A DNA stretch of 64,000 nucleotides from Zymoseptoria tritici IPO323 (Eukaryota; Ascomycota; Dothideomycetes; Mycosphaerellales; Mycosphaerellaceae): the NCBI RefSeq assembly GCF_000219625.1, contig NC_018218.1:5828001-5892000 (forward strand), written 5' to 3'. The notes below the pieces were generated by a model, which did no database searches, had not been told where the DNA came from, and saw only the letters and a list, made by a program, of their open reading frames with translations. Positions 22,681 to 32,052 of the stretch are shown here, piece after piece; within the stretch, counting starts at the first letter, position 1, and each line of letters starts with the position of its first letter. Both the position numbers and the translations under genes were made by a program.

Positions 22681-25383
22681 TCAACCCTCCTTGCCCTTCA
22701 GCTTGAAGCTTTCCGGGGTCCACCCGAACTTCCTCTGCAATTTGGATTTGATCTCCCTGCACACGTCAAATCGAAGCACACAACCGGGGTGCGGTTTGTG
22801 GATCACGAGAGACCCGATGCCTGCCCGGTGCTTGAAATTGACCGCCGAGCCTCCTTGAGTTTCGATCACTGTGCATCCAGCATCGTCCATCGCTGCTGTG
22901 AAGTCGGTCCACCGCAGACGGATTTTGGTGCCGGTACCAAGTAACAAACCGAAGATTCGGAGAGTGAACTTCTTGACTTCGATTCGTGGCGGTGTATTAG
23001 GTCGAATCGATGCAAGGCCATTGGTAGGGATCGGGACGATGGCGTGAGTCTTGCGTTTGTTCTTTTTCTTGCTTCGCTTTTCTCCGATTGATGAGACTTG
23101 ACTTCTCGCAGGCTGCTGGAGATGATGCTGTGGTGCAGTATTGGGATGTACTGGGCGGAGTTTGGGCTCTTCAACTTCGAGCGGCTCTTCGACTTCGGGC
23201 GGCTCTTCGACTTCGGGCGGCTCTCCGACTTCGGACGGATCTTTGAGCCCGGACGCTTCTTCATCTCCAAAGGGCTCATCAACTATGAGCAGCTCTTCGA
23301 TCTCGAGCAGATCTTCGACTTTGGGAGCATCCTCCTGGTCAAGGTGAGAGGCAGCGATGGCGTCTGCTTCTGTGTTGAACGTCAGCTTGGATCCCATCTC
23401 GTCGCTCCCGTTGGCGAAGAACGTACCCTTCTGCCGCAAAGCGCATTCGGTTTCATGTCTTCTAGCCTCCACTTCAAGCTTGTGCTTCTCCGTCAGTGCA
23501 ACACTTAGCCACTCCAGACTCTCAGAAATTGCGCTGGCCTTGACACCGTTCACTTTGAGGTGGACAGCTGTCCCATCACGCAGCTTGCTCCAGAGAGTGT
23601 CCACGGCCAGGTGACTTCGCTCTGCGTCGAGCATGGCTTTGGCACTGACTATACCTGTTGAATTCGGCAGCTTCAGATAGTCCTGCAAAGGGGCCTGGAG
23701 CGCGTTGAGAACCTTGGGACCCGGAACGCAATGCCTGAGCAGAAAATCCCACTGAATGTTTCTGTCCGCAAACCCCAGAGCGAACTTGCAACAAGTGGAC
23801 TTATCGCTGCCACTGCTACTGCCATAGCCTGAGTCCCTGCGAGGTCTTGCCACAAGATGTCGAGAATTGTGGCTTTCAAGGTCGCCCATGACATCCGAGA
23901 AGGTACTGCATCGTGGGTAGCGAGATCTGAGCGAAGCAAGAACATCGACAATGGCAGCCATATCCGATAGTATATCAATCATCCGCTGATCAAGGCGCAT
24001 CAGGTCGTCATCAGGCAGCTTAAACAGCTCGCGCAGATGCCAAACCAGCGGCTCTGAGTTCGGTCCATTCTGCCAGATAGCCACGATGTGATACATGAGC
24101 TTGTCTTTGCGATACATGTCATAGTCAGCCGTGCCATGATTCTGCTGCTTCAAAGTCCAGAGTTTTTCCTTCGTCTGGCTGAACTCCGGACAGAACTCCA
24201 CAGCCCCCTTGAGGTGCTGGCATTGGACTTTGATGAAGAACTCGAGAACGCGCTCCAAGATCGTGAGCGCGGCATTGTAATCGCGTGAACCCTTGTTTCC
24301 AACTTTGATGGGTTTCCCAAGCTCGACAAAACAAGGTTCCGCCTCTTTCAACAGATACTTCCACGCGCGGAAACGCGAGACGACCAGGAAGATGAGACTG
24401 ATCTGATAGGTGATCTTGTCACTGGGATTTTGTCCAGGATATGGCGATTTCTCCAGACACTCTCGCAGAGCGTCCGGGTCACTCTGGAGATGCCGGACCT
24501 CGTCCTCAGCGGCTTCGCATCTTGACCGTATACAATCGATGATGGCGGGCGGGTCGAATGCCGGTGGTGGCGAGAATGCTGAGTTGCGGAGACCTTCCTT
24601 TGACAGAAGCACTTCCAGCTTTGCAAAGTGTTCACGCGACTTCTCATCAGGAATATTGTCGCATGGACGTGACTTTGATATAATGCTGTCGACCACGCGA
24701 TCCAGCATCCGAAGCAACTCCACCTGACCGTCAAAGACAGGCTTTGCGCGAGGGAAGCTCATGATCCTGCCAGAATGCGCGGCATCGGCGGTCCACTCCA
24801 CAAGGTCGCCACGGCGGGGGCCATGCATGACCACCCAAAGTCGATTGTAATCAGCCTGGAGAGACCCGTTCTTGAACGCGGTTTCGTGCTGGTCGCTGTC
24901 GAATTGCGTCCATTCTTCCGGTGAAAAGGAGGAGCGAACTTCCAGGAGCGCCAGAAACCTTTCGGGGTCGTCGACCAGGTTCTCAAACGTGAATGAAGGC
25001 ATCAGATACGTAGTTTGATGGTAATTCGTTCCTTTGGAAGCGTATCGGGGTCTCCCGGCCTCGCAGGCTGTGATGGGGAATCCCCTGCCTTCGAAAACGT
25101 GACGATGTGCATCGCGAAGGCGCGCCTCGCGATAAGCCTTGTCCTGGCTCCATTCCCTGAAGATCAATGGAGCATATTTCTTGACCTTTGGGCCCAGCTG
25201 CTTGTAAAGACCGGCTGCTTCATCTCCCGGGTGCTTGATCGCGGCTTGCGCCTGCTCATCGGCGAGGACGTCTGAGTAGGCTGTGCGAAACTGAGGAGCG
25301 CATCTTTGACAATCGTCATTGCAACCGACCTGACGAGCTGCGGATGTGACCAAAGGCGGGTCGGCCGCGAGCGGACGAGACAT
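22681..25383 (-). CDS. Large uncharacterised protein with C-terminal HicA-like domain (paralogue C)
   Basis: Open from ATG 25383 to the stop at 22681, 900 codons. A 57 bp in-frame segment at 23426–23370 has a GTACGT donor, a GCTGAC branch point and a CACAG acceptor at the same place as the introns of the other copies. The mature protein is therefore probably 881 residues. The N-terminus has a Cys motif (CNDDCQRC, about 21–28). Central helical blocks align with paralogue A: EPLVWHLRELFKLP, IDILSDMAA and a Ser/Gly-rich RRDSGYGSS linker. Before the end lie repeated EVEEP units (about 23157–23260). The final ~100 residues are the HicA-like module (RWTDFTAAM, GSAVNF, IHKPHP, FGWTPESF), with Ala after GS. 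Function unknown. Confidence 0.77.
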   Translation of the reverse strand: MSRPLAADPPLVTSAARQVGCNDDCQRCAPQFRTAYSDVLADEQAQAAIKHPGDEAAGLYKQLGPKVKKYAPLIFREWSQDKAYREARLRDAHRHVFEGRGFPITACEAGRPRYASKGTNYHQTTYLMPSFTFENLVDDPERFLALLEVRSSFSPEEWTQFDSDQHETAFKNGSLQADYNRLWVVMHGPRRGDLVEWTADAAHSGRIMSFPRAKPVFDGQVELLRMLDRVVDSIISKSRPCDNIPDEKSREHFAKLEVLLSKEGLRNSAFSPPPAFDPPAIIDCIRSRCEAAEDEVRHLQSDPDALRECLEKSPYPGQNPSDKITYQISLIFLVVSRFRAWKYLLKEAEPCFVELGKPIKVGNKGSRDYNAALTILERVLEFFIKVQCQHLKGAVEFCPEFSQTKEKLWTLKQQNHGTADYDMYRKDKLMYHIVAIWQNGPNSEPLVWHLRELFKLPDDDLMRLDQRMIDILSDMAAIVDVLASLRSRYPRCSTFSDVMGDLESHNSRHLVARPRRDSGYGSSSGSDKSTCCKFALGFADRNIQWDFLLRHCVPGPKVLNALQAPLQDYLKLPNSTGIVSAKAMLDAERSHLAVDTLWSKLRDGTAVHLKVNGVKASAISESLEWLSVALTEKHKLEVEARRHETECALRQKGTFFANGSDEMGSKLTFNTEADAIAASHLDQEDAPKVEDLLEIEELLIVDEPFGDEEASGLKDPSEVGEPPEVEEPPEVEEPLEVEEPKLRPVHPNTAPQHHLQQPARSQVSSIGEKRSKKKNKRKTHAIVPIPTNGLASIRPNTPPRIEVKKFTLRIFGLLLGTGTKIRLRWTDFTAAMDDAGCTVIETQGGSAVNFKHRAGIGSLVIHKPHPGCVLRFDVCREIKSKLQRKFGWTPESFKLKGKEG

Positions 25384-25548
25384 GACTGGGTGCGCGATGT
25401 CGTAAGGCCCGGTGAGGCGTGTTGACGGCTCACGGTGTGGCGATGCGGCGTTGCTCGAATGTGGTGCGAGAACTTTCTGATGTGTAGAAGAATTCGGAGT
25501 CGGTGGGTATAAAAAGTGTCGGCAGGGGGAGTGCGGCAGGACTGGACT

Positions 25549-25617
25549 GCTTGGCGTTCCTGGTGGAGCGGCGTTGTCGTGGTCACTCCTTGACGACTAG
25601 CTACTTTGAGAGCGCAG
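25549..25617 (-). promoter_or_regulatory. Conserved 69 bp block upstream of paralogue C
   Basis: Counterpart of 18636–18704 at nearly the same distance (about 165 bp) from the start codon. The shared GGTCACTCCTTG and CTAGCT cores are the best-conserved parts. Confidence 0.55.
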
Positions 25618-27409
25618 GCTCGCTTCGATCGGCAGGGTTGTGCGTGGTGTCCAGTCGACGGAAGCGGGGCTGCTTTGGCGACATCTCGAGAGATGACCTT
25701 GGTGAAGGCCAGAGATTGGCAGTCCGGCGGATGAGGGCAGCAGTGCTCAGGTCTCGAGCTGCAACGCCCTTGGAGAGATGTCTAACCTCAGGCTGCAAGA
25801 GCATCGTCCTGCAGTAGCATCGTCCATCCGTTTCAAAGTCTTGACGACGATGAGCCAGATCCCGACAGACCTCAGGCACATACCAGCCATCGTCTTCGAC
25901 ACGGTTGGAGCAACGGAACCGGCCGCGAGCCCATCCAGCGTTCCGGCAGCGAAGAACACGCCGTAGGAAGCATAGCGTTCAGGATTGTCAATAGTCTCAT
26001 GCCTCGTCCGCGAGGTCCGGATGATCGAGACCACAACGAGCGAGGATGGTTTTGTGCAGCCTGGCCCTGTTTGCCGGACCCAAACTACGCTGCAGCAGAA
26101 CGCACAGCCAGGTTCCAGGTTTGCCAGTACGGAGGTGCGGAGCTTTGGGTTGACAAAGGCTGATACCTCCAGAATGTCCGGGAGGATCCCTTTGTCTCAT
26201 TCAAGTGATGTACAGGAAGTGTCCGGATTTGCCAATTCCAAAGCGGAGAGCGGCAGCTCACAAAGGCCAACAGGTCCAAGCATTACCGAGACAAAGGCAG
26301 ATTCGCTCCGATAGCGGCACACTCGTGTGCTCAGATAGCTTCCAGGTCCGCAAACTTCAAAGCGGAAGGGTCTAGGTCAATGGAGACATCTTTTACCAGT
26401 AGCTCCAGGATGAATGCAAGGGCCGCTCAGTTGCGATTTGTCAGAATCCACAGACAGGTCCCGGACTTTCCAGGCCTGGACCGATAGTCGCTGAGTGAAG
26501 AAAGCCAACCTCGTCCAGAGGTCCGCGAGCACACGGATGTATATACACATTCGAGGTGTCCTGCTAGCCTGCAATAGTAAGCCATCAATGCAATGGGCCC
26601 AGTGCCCATTCCTGGACAAAGCCGAATCCGGACAAAAGTGTGAGAGCGCAAACATCCCAACAACAGCTCGACGGCGAGACTGCTGCAGCTTGAAATTCAA
26701 AGAGAAGCAAATGAACCTACAAACCATAAGCAAATTATACGCAAGTATACGCAGTACTCATCCTGCATCCCAGCACAGATACGCTTCCCGAGCGGGTCCT
26801 CGACCCGTATATCAGCAAGTGGAATTTCGCAAAGTGTCGTTCGGCGGGCCAAATTCGGGTTCTCGGGATGTATCTCAATAGCAAAACAATCTTGACTGCG
26901 AGACTCAGTAGGCAACAGGGAGCAAGACGTCACTGCTGGAGCCGCGACGTCTGTTCTTGAGTAATGCCAGATCTGATTTCCTGGGGTGTGTTTGACTGGT
27001 GCTCATGTTGACAATAGCGATGCCTCGAGTATCCGACCGCAAACTCAGACTTCAAGACTGGAGGACAGGACGCGAGGCTCCGGTATCTGTCATCGTGAGT
27101 CTCCTGGGCGAGGTGAGCACACGCGGCGGAGCGCATTTCATGGGGAAGTCTGATGCTCAAGGTGATAATGAAGCAATAGCAGTGCCTTGACTCGATGGAT
27201 GTGGTATGGGTCAGTCGCGTGAAACAGGAGGTGAGGTTGGGCAGCTCTTTCGGCCCCCACTCCGTCAATGGCTGACATGTGCCGTCACACCTGGAGCTGC
27301 TCGAGCTATCCATGGATCTTTTTATTACGAGCTGTCTGTCTTACCTACTTCCAATACTCCTTCTCTACTACAACAACAACGACCACACTCCCTTCGCTAC
27401 AAGACAACA
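25618..27409. other. Gene-poor spacer with weak repeats
   Basis: No convincing gene. Short open frames exist on both strands but lack domain signals. Between about 26110 and 26370 there are three loosely similar stretches (a CAGGT or TCCGG start, a GCCA/GCAA core, then an AAAGCGGA-like end) spaced 105–120 bp, possibly a decayed tandem repeat. The last 150 bp should contain the promoter of the PPPDE gene. Confidence 0.35.
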
Positions 27410-28413
27410 ATGCCCTCTCGCCACTCCCGAAGCTCCACCGACTCGACCACCGAAACCACAGCCCAAACCAAAACTCCAATCCTCATTAACATCTACGATC
27501 TCCTCCCAGTAAGCTCCTCCCGTTCCCTCGAACCCACCAGCTCGCAGCTAACACTTCCCAGCCCTCCCGCCTCTCCACCCTCCTCTGGCACCTCGGCTCC
27601 TCCCTCCACCACTCTGCCGTCGTCCTCCCGATCCGAAGCACCTCAACCTCCGAACCCATCTCCCGCGAATACGCCTACGGCGGCCACCCCCACCCGCACC
27701 TCACAGGCGTCTACCACACGGCCCCTCTCACTCCCCCACCGCACTCGACCCACCGCGCAACAATCCTCTTCGGACATACCACCCTCTCACCCTCCGAAAT
27801 CGAAGTCGTGGTCAAAGACGTGAGCAGCGAGTTTTTGGGGGTGGAATATAATTTGTTGACGAGGAATTGTAATCACTTTACTGCCGCGTTATTGGAAAGA
27901 CTTAGTGGGAGGAAAGCGCCGGGGTGGTTGAATCGCGCGGCGGGGATTGGGGTGCGGGTTCCGTGTTTGTTGCCGGGGGAGTGGGTTATTCCGCCAGAAG
28001 CTGGGGAGACGGCGGAGGGACATTTGCTTGAGGAGGAGGATGATGAGGAGGATGAGGTGGATGAGAGGGCGAGTATGCTTGAGGTGGAGTGGAGGATAAG
28101 GAAGGAGGATGCGGAGAGGATACGGGCGTTGAGGGCGAAGGGTATTGGCAGGATTTCAGGGGAGACGGAGAGGAATGGATCGGTGGGGAGTGGCAGTTGT
28201 GGGTATGGGGGAGGTGGGGTTGAGGAAGAGAGGGATGGAGAGGAGCGCGAAGCGGCGCTGGAAAGAGGTGTGAGTTTAGCGGGTGGTCCGAGGATACTTC
28301 CTGCGCCGAGTTCGCCGCCGCCGAGGGTGGTTACACTCAAAAAGAGTACAGATAATGCGGGCAGAGATCTGCCTGTAGCGGAGCGGGCGCCCGTGCCAGC
28401 TGGGCTGCTTTGA
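27410..28413 (+). CDS. PPPDE (DeSI/DUF862) family putative cysteine isopeptidase
   Basis: Two exons (27410–27508 and 27562–28413; 53 bp intron GTAAGC...CCCAG) encode 316 residues. The PPPDE fold is recognisable: a first strand (ILINIYDLLP), the catalytic His in the HHSAVVL segment, a YGGHPH-like region, and the catalytic Cys in LLTRNCNHFT. This His-Cys dyad is the hallmark of the permuted papain-fold enzymes that remove SUMO or ubiquitin-like modifiers (DeSI-1/2). Family substrates are only partly known, and this protein's target cannot be inferred. An acidic helix (about 190–250) and a Gly/Arg/Pro-rich tail follow. The tail's coding sequence is partly duplicated just downstream. Confidence 0.87.
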
Positions 28414-28545
28414 TGCAGAGATATGGGAGGAAATATATGAGGATATCTCCAGCACGCAGCTCTCCACCGCCAAGGTCCGTCACGGTCAAGAAGAGAACAG
28501 ACAGTGCAGGCAGAGCGGGCGCCTGTGCCAGCCGGACTACTATAA
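28281..28545 (+). repeat. Diverged direct duplication of the PPPDE gene 3' end
   Basis: Unit one (about 28285–28411) covers the last ~40 codons of the PPPDE gene. Unit two (about 28437–28545) lies just past the stop. Both contain the GAGGATA–TCTCC/TTCCTG–CAGC–CCGCC(G/A)CC–AAGA–AGA(T/C)A–TG(C/A)GGGCAGA pattern and end in GTGCCAG. In translation both units give SSPPPR followed by a VT(L/V)KK motif. Confidence 0.7.
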
Positions 28546-29093
28546 AGCACTGCACAGCATGGATCCTACGTGGAGGAGTCACAACCGTCCTCAAGTGGTC
28601 GAAGCCAACGATGAAGGACTCCGTGCGCTGTCCCAATTGCAAGGCAAAGTCCACAACGAAGCAGCAGCGGAGATAGCAGCCAGGCGACGAGCAGCCTGCC
28701 TGCATATCTGAACAACGGCATAAGAGAGCTTCAAAGGGGAAGCCTTCCTGCTTCGGGGAACAACAGTAATGATTAATGATATAGACGACAAATGATACCC
28801 AACCCATCCAGCAGAGCAAACTCGCGAATGGATCTGCTACACGAGTTTTGATACTCAAATCCAGTATTTCTGCATTTCACTGTTCGCCTCGAACACACCA
28901 CTCGCGTCACTCACATATCACATACAGGTCGTTCGACACAGTGGGTAGACATTCAAATGTCGAGTTGATACCATTGTGTAGCAATCCCTCTGTTCTTCTC
29001 CATCTCCTGCGTGAATCGTCTCTCTGTGTGACCAGGACTTCGTCTCCTACGATCTGCTTCTCCTTGCTCTTGCCCCATTCACTCATCTTGCAC
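28546..29093. other. Convergent intergenic region
   Basis: Between the duplicated PPPDE tail and the 3' end of the sirtuin gene. No feature recognised. Confidence 0.4.
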
Positions 29094-31346
29094 TCAGTTC
29101 ATAATATCCCCCAAACTAATCCTCTTCCTCTTACCCGCTTCCAACCCTCCATTCTCTCCTCCTCCTGCTGCACCACTGCCCACGCCCAAACCCGTCGATC
29201 CCGCCATCACTCCCGCTCCCATCGGCATCATTCCCATGCCTATTCCCGCCATCGAATTACTCCTCCCATCCACAGGCGAAATCTCCGAAATCGGACTCGA
29301 GTTGGAGTTTTCGACGTGTCGAAGTTTGCTCTGGCTGTTGTTCCTTTCGCTCCCATCTGCATCCTGCTCTTCTTCGTCGTCCATGCCTCCTTTGCCGCCT
29401 TTCATGGATGGTACTGAGACGGAGCTCGCGCTCTTGCCCATGCGGAAGGAGTTTGTGAGTGGAGCTGCGCCGGCAGCCGCCGCCTTGGCCTTGGTCGCTT
29501 TGCTGTTCTTCGGTTTGCTGGTCACCGCTTTCTTGCCCACCTGCTGCGACTTCGGCGGTTTGACGTACTTGACATTCGACTTCTTCGGCGGTGCAGCTGT
29601 CTTCTTCGTAGTTTTCGCGCTCGTTGCTTTCGGCGCAGATTTGAGTTTGTCGTTGATCGAAATCGCAGAGACTTTCTTCGCCGGCGAGTTCTTCCGTGAT
29701 TTTGAGGGTGTGAGTAGGCCCATCGACGCATCACTCGCGGGTGCCACAGAGATGGTATCGCTGGGCATGAGAGTGATGTTGTCCTCCGCGTCCGCCGTGT
29801 TGCTTCCACCTTCAATGCTAGGAACGATGGAGTGTCGCGGAGTGACCATTGGAGACCAGTCTTCTGGACCTTTGTCTTGCGATTTGCGAGGTGTTGCGGT
29901 CGTAGCCTTGCAGAATTCGTTGAGTTTCGGAGCGGCGGGAATGATGGTCGGTAGGCGAACTTTCAGAGCCTGCTCGGTGGTCTTCCTAGCCGCCTCTTCG
30001 CTAATCTCGGCGTAGTCTTCGGACAGGACGGGGTCATCCCACTGGCGCATTGCAGCATGGCGGGCGACGGCATCGCTGGTGCCGTTGACGATGATGTCCC
30101 AGCAGTCTTCGAGGTCTTTGGAGACGGGTGGTGGGTCGTTGTTGATCCAGACTGTGACACCACCTCGACGATCGCGGACTGTGGCGCACATTTCGCGGAC
30201 GATGCGACGGACTCCAGGAACCTTCAATGTTGTGCCGACGACAATGACCGCGTCGGGACGTTTGCGCAAATCCTCCTTCGTCACTGCACCAATCGCTTCA
30301 TCATCCGGGTTGTGTTCGTTGTAGAGCACCATTCGCGGGCGCAATCGGCCGATTCCATGACTGCGCTTGCCTTCGTGATTGGTGCGGATATCATTAATCT
30401 CCTCACATCTCGGGCAGAGTGGTGCAATGGGACCGTCGAACAATTCTGGATCGAGATCGGAGAGTTCGTGACATTTCGAGCAGACCATTTTGGAGAGTCC
30501 GCCATGAAGTTGGACTGTGCGCGGCCATTTTCCGTCGGCTTCCTTGGCGAGAGGTGTGCAGGTCTTGAGAGGATCCAGTGACGTGTCAATCCCGTCCACG
30601 TTCTGTGAGTAGAGGCGGAGTAGTCGGTCTTCTTGTGCGATGGTGGCGAGCATATGGTGGAAGGCTGTGGGTTTCGCGTCTTTGGTGAGTTTCGACATTG
30701 TGCTGACCATGTCGTGGAAGGACGAAGTGGAGTTGTCATCGCGGTAGACAGACGCGTCGAATAGATTCTTTCCAGATCCCTTGAGGTTGTATTCTTCCTT
30801 GAGACTTCGGAAGAGGCCTCCAGATGAGCGGAAATCAGGGACTGTTTTGCATATTGTTAGCATCGCGACGCGTCGGTGGTGAAGTGAAGACGACATACTT
30901 CCTGCAGAGACAGAGATGCCCGCGCCGGCAATAACCACAATCTTCTGTCGTTTGTGAAGGACCTGCATCAAGCGGTCCAATTGGTCTTGTTCATCCGGGT
31001 GTATGCTCTCCCCGCGCAGGTTCAACTGTTCCGTGGTGCGCCCCTTTGAGATCCTCCTCCGCTTAGCAGGTGGCTGACCATCTTTTTCGGTGTGTGCGCT
31101 CGAGTCCATTCCATCGGGAGTGGGAGAGCCGTTGGTGGAGGTTTGTTGTGACGCGGGTGGTGAAGGGTATGCGGCGCGCGTTTGGAACATGGCCTCGTCC
31201 GACGGAGGAGGTGATGGCGAGTTGGAGAATTCGGTTAATGGGGATGATGGCGGGCTGCTCGGCAGGCTGGACAGCGGGGAGGAAGCTTCGGAGGAAGTCA
31301 TGTCTGCGGTCGTCTGAAATGTCGTCGTCGTCGCGGGAAGGTGCAT
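29094..31346 (-). CDS. Sirtuin, Hst3/Hst4-type NAD-dependent histone deacetylase
   Basis: Predicted nuclear class I sirtuin; the yeast relatives Hst3 and Hst4 remove H3K56 acetylation and protect genome stability. Two exons (31346–30899 and 30841–29094), with a 57 bp intron that is a multiple of three and stop-free. Splicing restores GAGIS followed by GIPDFRS across the junction, the NAD-binding motif. Other motifs: SQNVDG, catalytic His in LHGG, and a zinc site of two Cys pairs (CSKC and CPRC). YNEHNPDDE and VVGTTLKVPGVR are typical of the Hst3/4 branch. A long Ser/Pro-rich N-terminus and a Lys/Ala-rich basic C-terminus flank the core. The start could also be the ATG at 31301; total about 731 residues. 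Confidence 0.92.
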   Translation of the reverse strand: MHLPATTTTFQTTADMTSSEASSPLSSLPSSPPSSPLTEFSNSPSPPPSDEAMFQTRAAYPSPPASQQTSTNGSPTPDGMDSSAHTEKDGQPPAKRRRISKGRTTEQLNLRGESIHPDEQDQLDRLMQVLHKRQKIVVIAGAGISVSAGSMSSSLHHRRVAMLTICKTVPDFRSSGGLFRSLKEEYNLKGSGKNLFDASVYRDDNSTSSFHDMVSTMSKLTKDAKPTAFHHMLATIAQEDRLLRLYSQNVDGIDTSLDPLKTCTPLAKEADGKWPRTVQLHGGLSKMVCSKCHELSDLDPELFDGPIAPLCPRCEEINDIRTNHEGKRSHGIGRLRPRMVLYNEHNPDDEAIGAVTKEDLRKRPDAVIVVGTTLKVPGVRRIVREMCATVRDRRGGVTVWINNDPPPVSKDLEDCWDIIVNGTSDAVARHAAMRQWDDPVLSEDYAEISEEAARKTTEQALKVRLPTIIPAAPKLNEFCKATTATPRKSQDKGPEDWSPMVTPRHSIVPSIEGGSNTADAEDNITLMPSDTISVAPASDASMGLLTPSKSRKNSPAKKVSAISINDKLKSAPKATSAKTTKKTAAPPKKSNVKYVKPPKSQQVGKKAVTSKPKNSKATKAKAAAAGAAPLTNSFRMGKSASSVSVPSMKGGKGGMDDEEEQDADGSERNNSQSKLRHVENSNSSPISEISPVDGRSNSMAGIGMGMMPMGAGVMAGSTGLGVGSGAAGGGENGGLEAGKRKRISLGDIMN

Positions 31347-32052
31347 GGCGCTGCGGGACCCGAATGCGGCTCGGTCGTGAATGTACTGAAATGAAATCTT
31401 CCGGGAAGGGGCAATTAATGCTGTGATTTGGACAACAGCATGGTCGATATGGCGTTGTCCTGTATATCCGGAGGTCGTGGAGGAATGCGCTGGTGGTAAA
31501 AGGAAAGAAGACGGAGGTGGTCGGCGAGTGGAACGCGGTGCGGGTGGTTCGCTAGAGGAGAGCGGGATCCGAGATTCACTAGCGCCATCTGGTAAACAAC
31601 TCGACAATAACAAGACTAATCCGAACATATTGGCGCCATTTCTGCGTATTGTCGTCCATTTCGACAATAGCAGAGAATGGAGTGATCGAAGACGATTGAT
31701 CGTCGTATTGAATATTGTTCCGCAGTGCAGGATTCAATGTTCCAGGACTGCGACTTCTTCCCGGGACATTGCTTCGTCTCGGATCTTGGAACGGAGCCAG
31801 GTCCGATTGACTGGGGATGGGCTGGCTTCACGCGGCACCCATGTCGTGAATGTAGCGCCCATAATTCGTAGACATTCTCCATCAATTCAATCCATATGAC
31901 AACAGCAGCTCCAATGGCATCGTGGGCATTTTCAAGTGACTCAAGAACATATCCTTCGATGCATATATGATACCTCTCCAGTCGGGAACCAGAAAGACTC
32001 GAGAACCTTCCCGCCAAGCCCTGGTCCGGCAGCATACAACAATAGCACCAGG
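31347..32052. promoter_or_regulatory. Divergent promoter region of sirtuin and MED16 genes
   Basis: 706 bp between two divergent start codons. The left portion is also open in the sirtuin frame from a TTG codon and could be 5' UTR. No specific elements identified. Confidence 0.4.

Noticed and set aside
22866..23282. Lys/Ser/Pro repeat protein on the minus strand
   Set aside because: Alternative frame of the EVEEP repeats of the intact array gene at 22681–25383.
25747..26034. 95-codon minus-strand frame with a hydrophobic stretch
   Set aside because: Looks mildly protein-like but has no motif and no clear exon structure; not enough to call a gene.
31616..32035. 139-codon minus-strand frame upstream of the sirtuin
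   Set aside because: Lies in the divergent promoter interval, with no domain and no continuation into a known gene.
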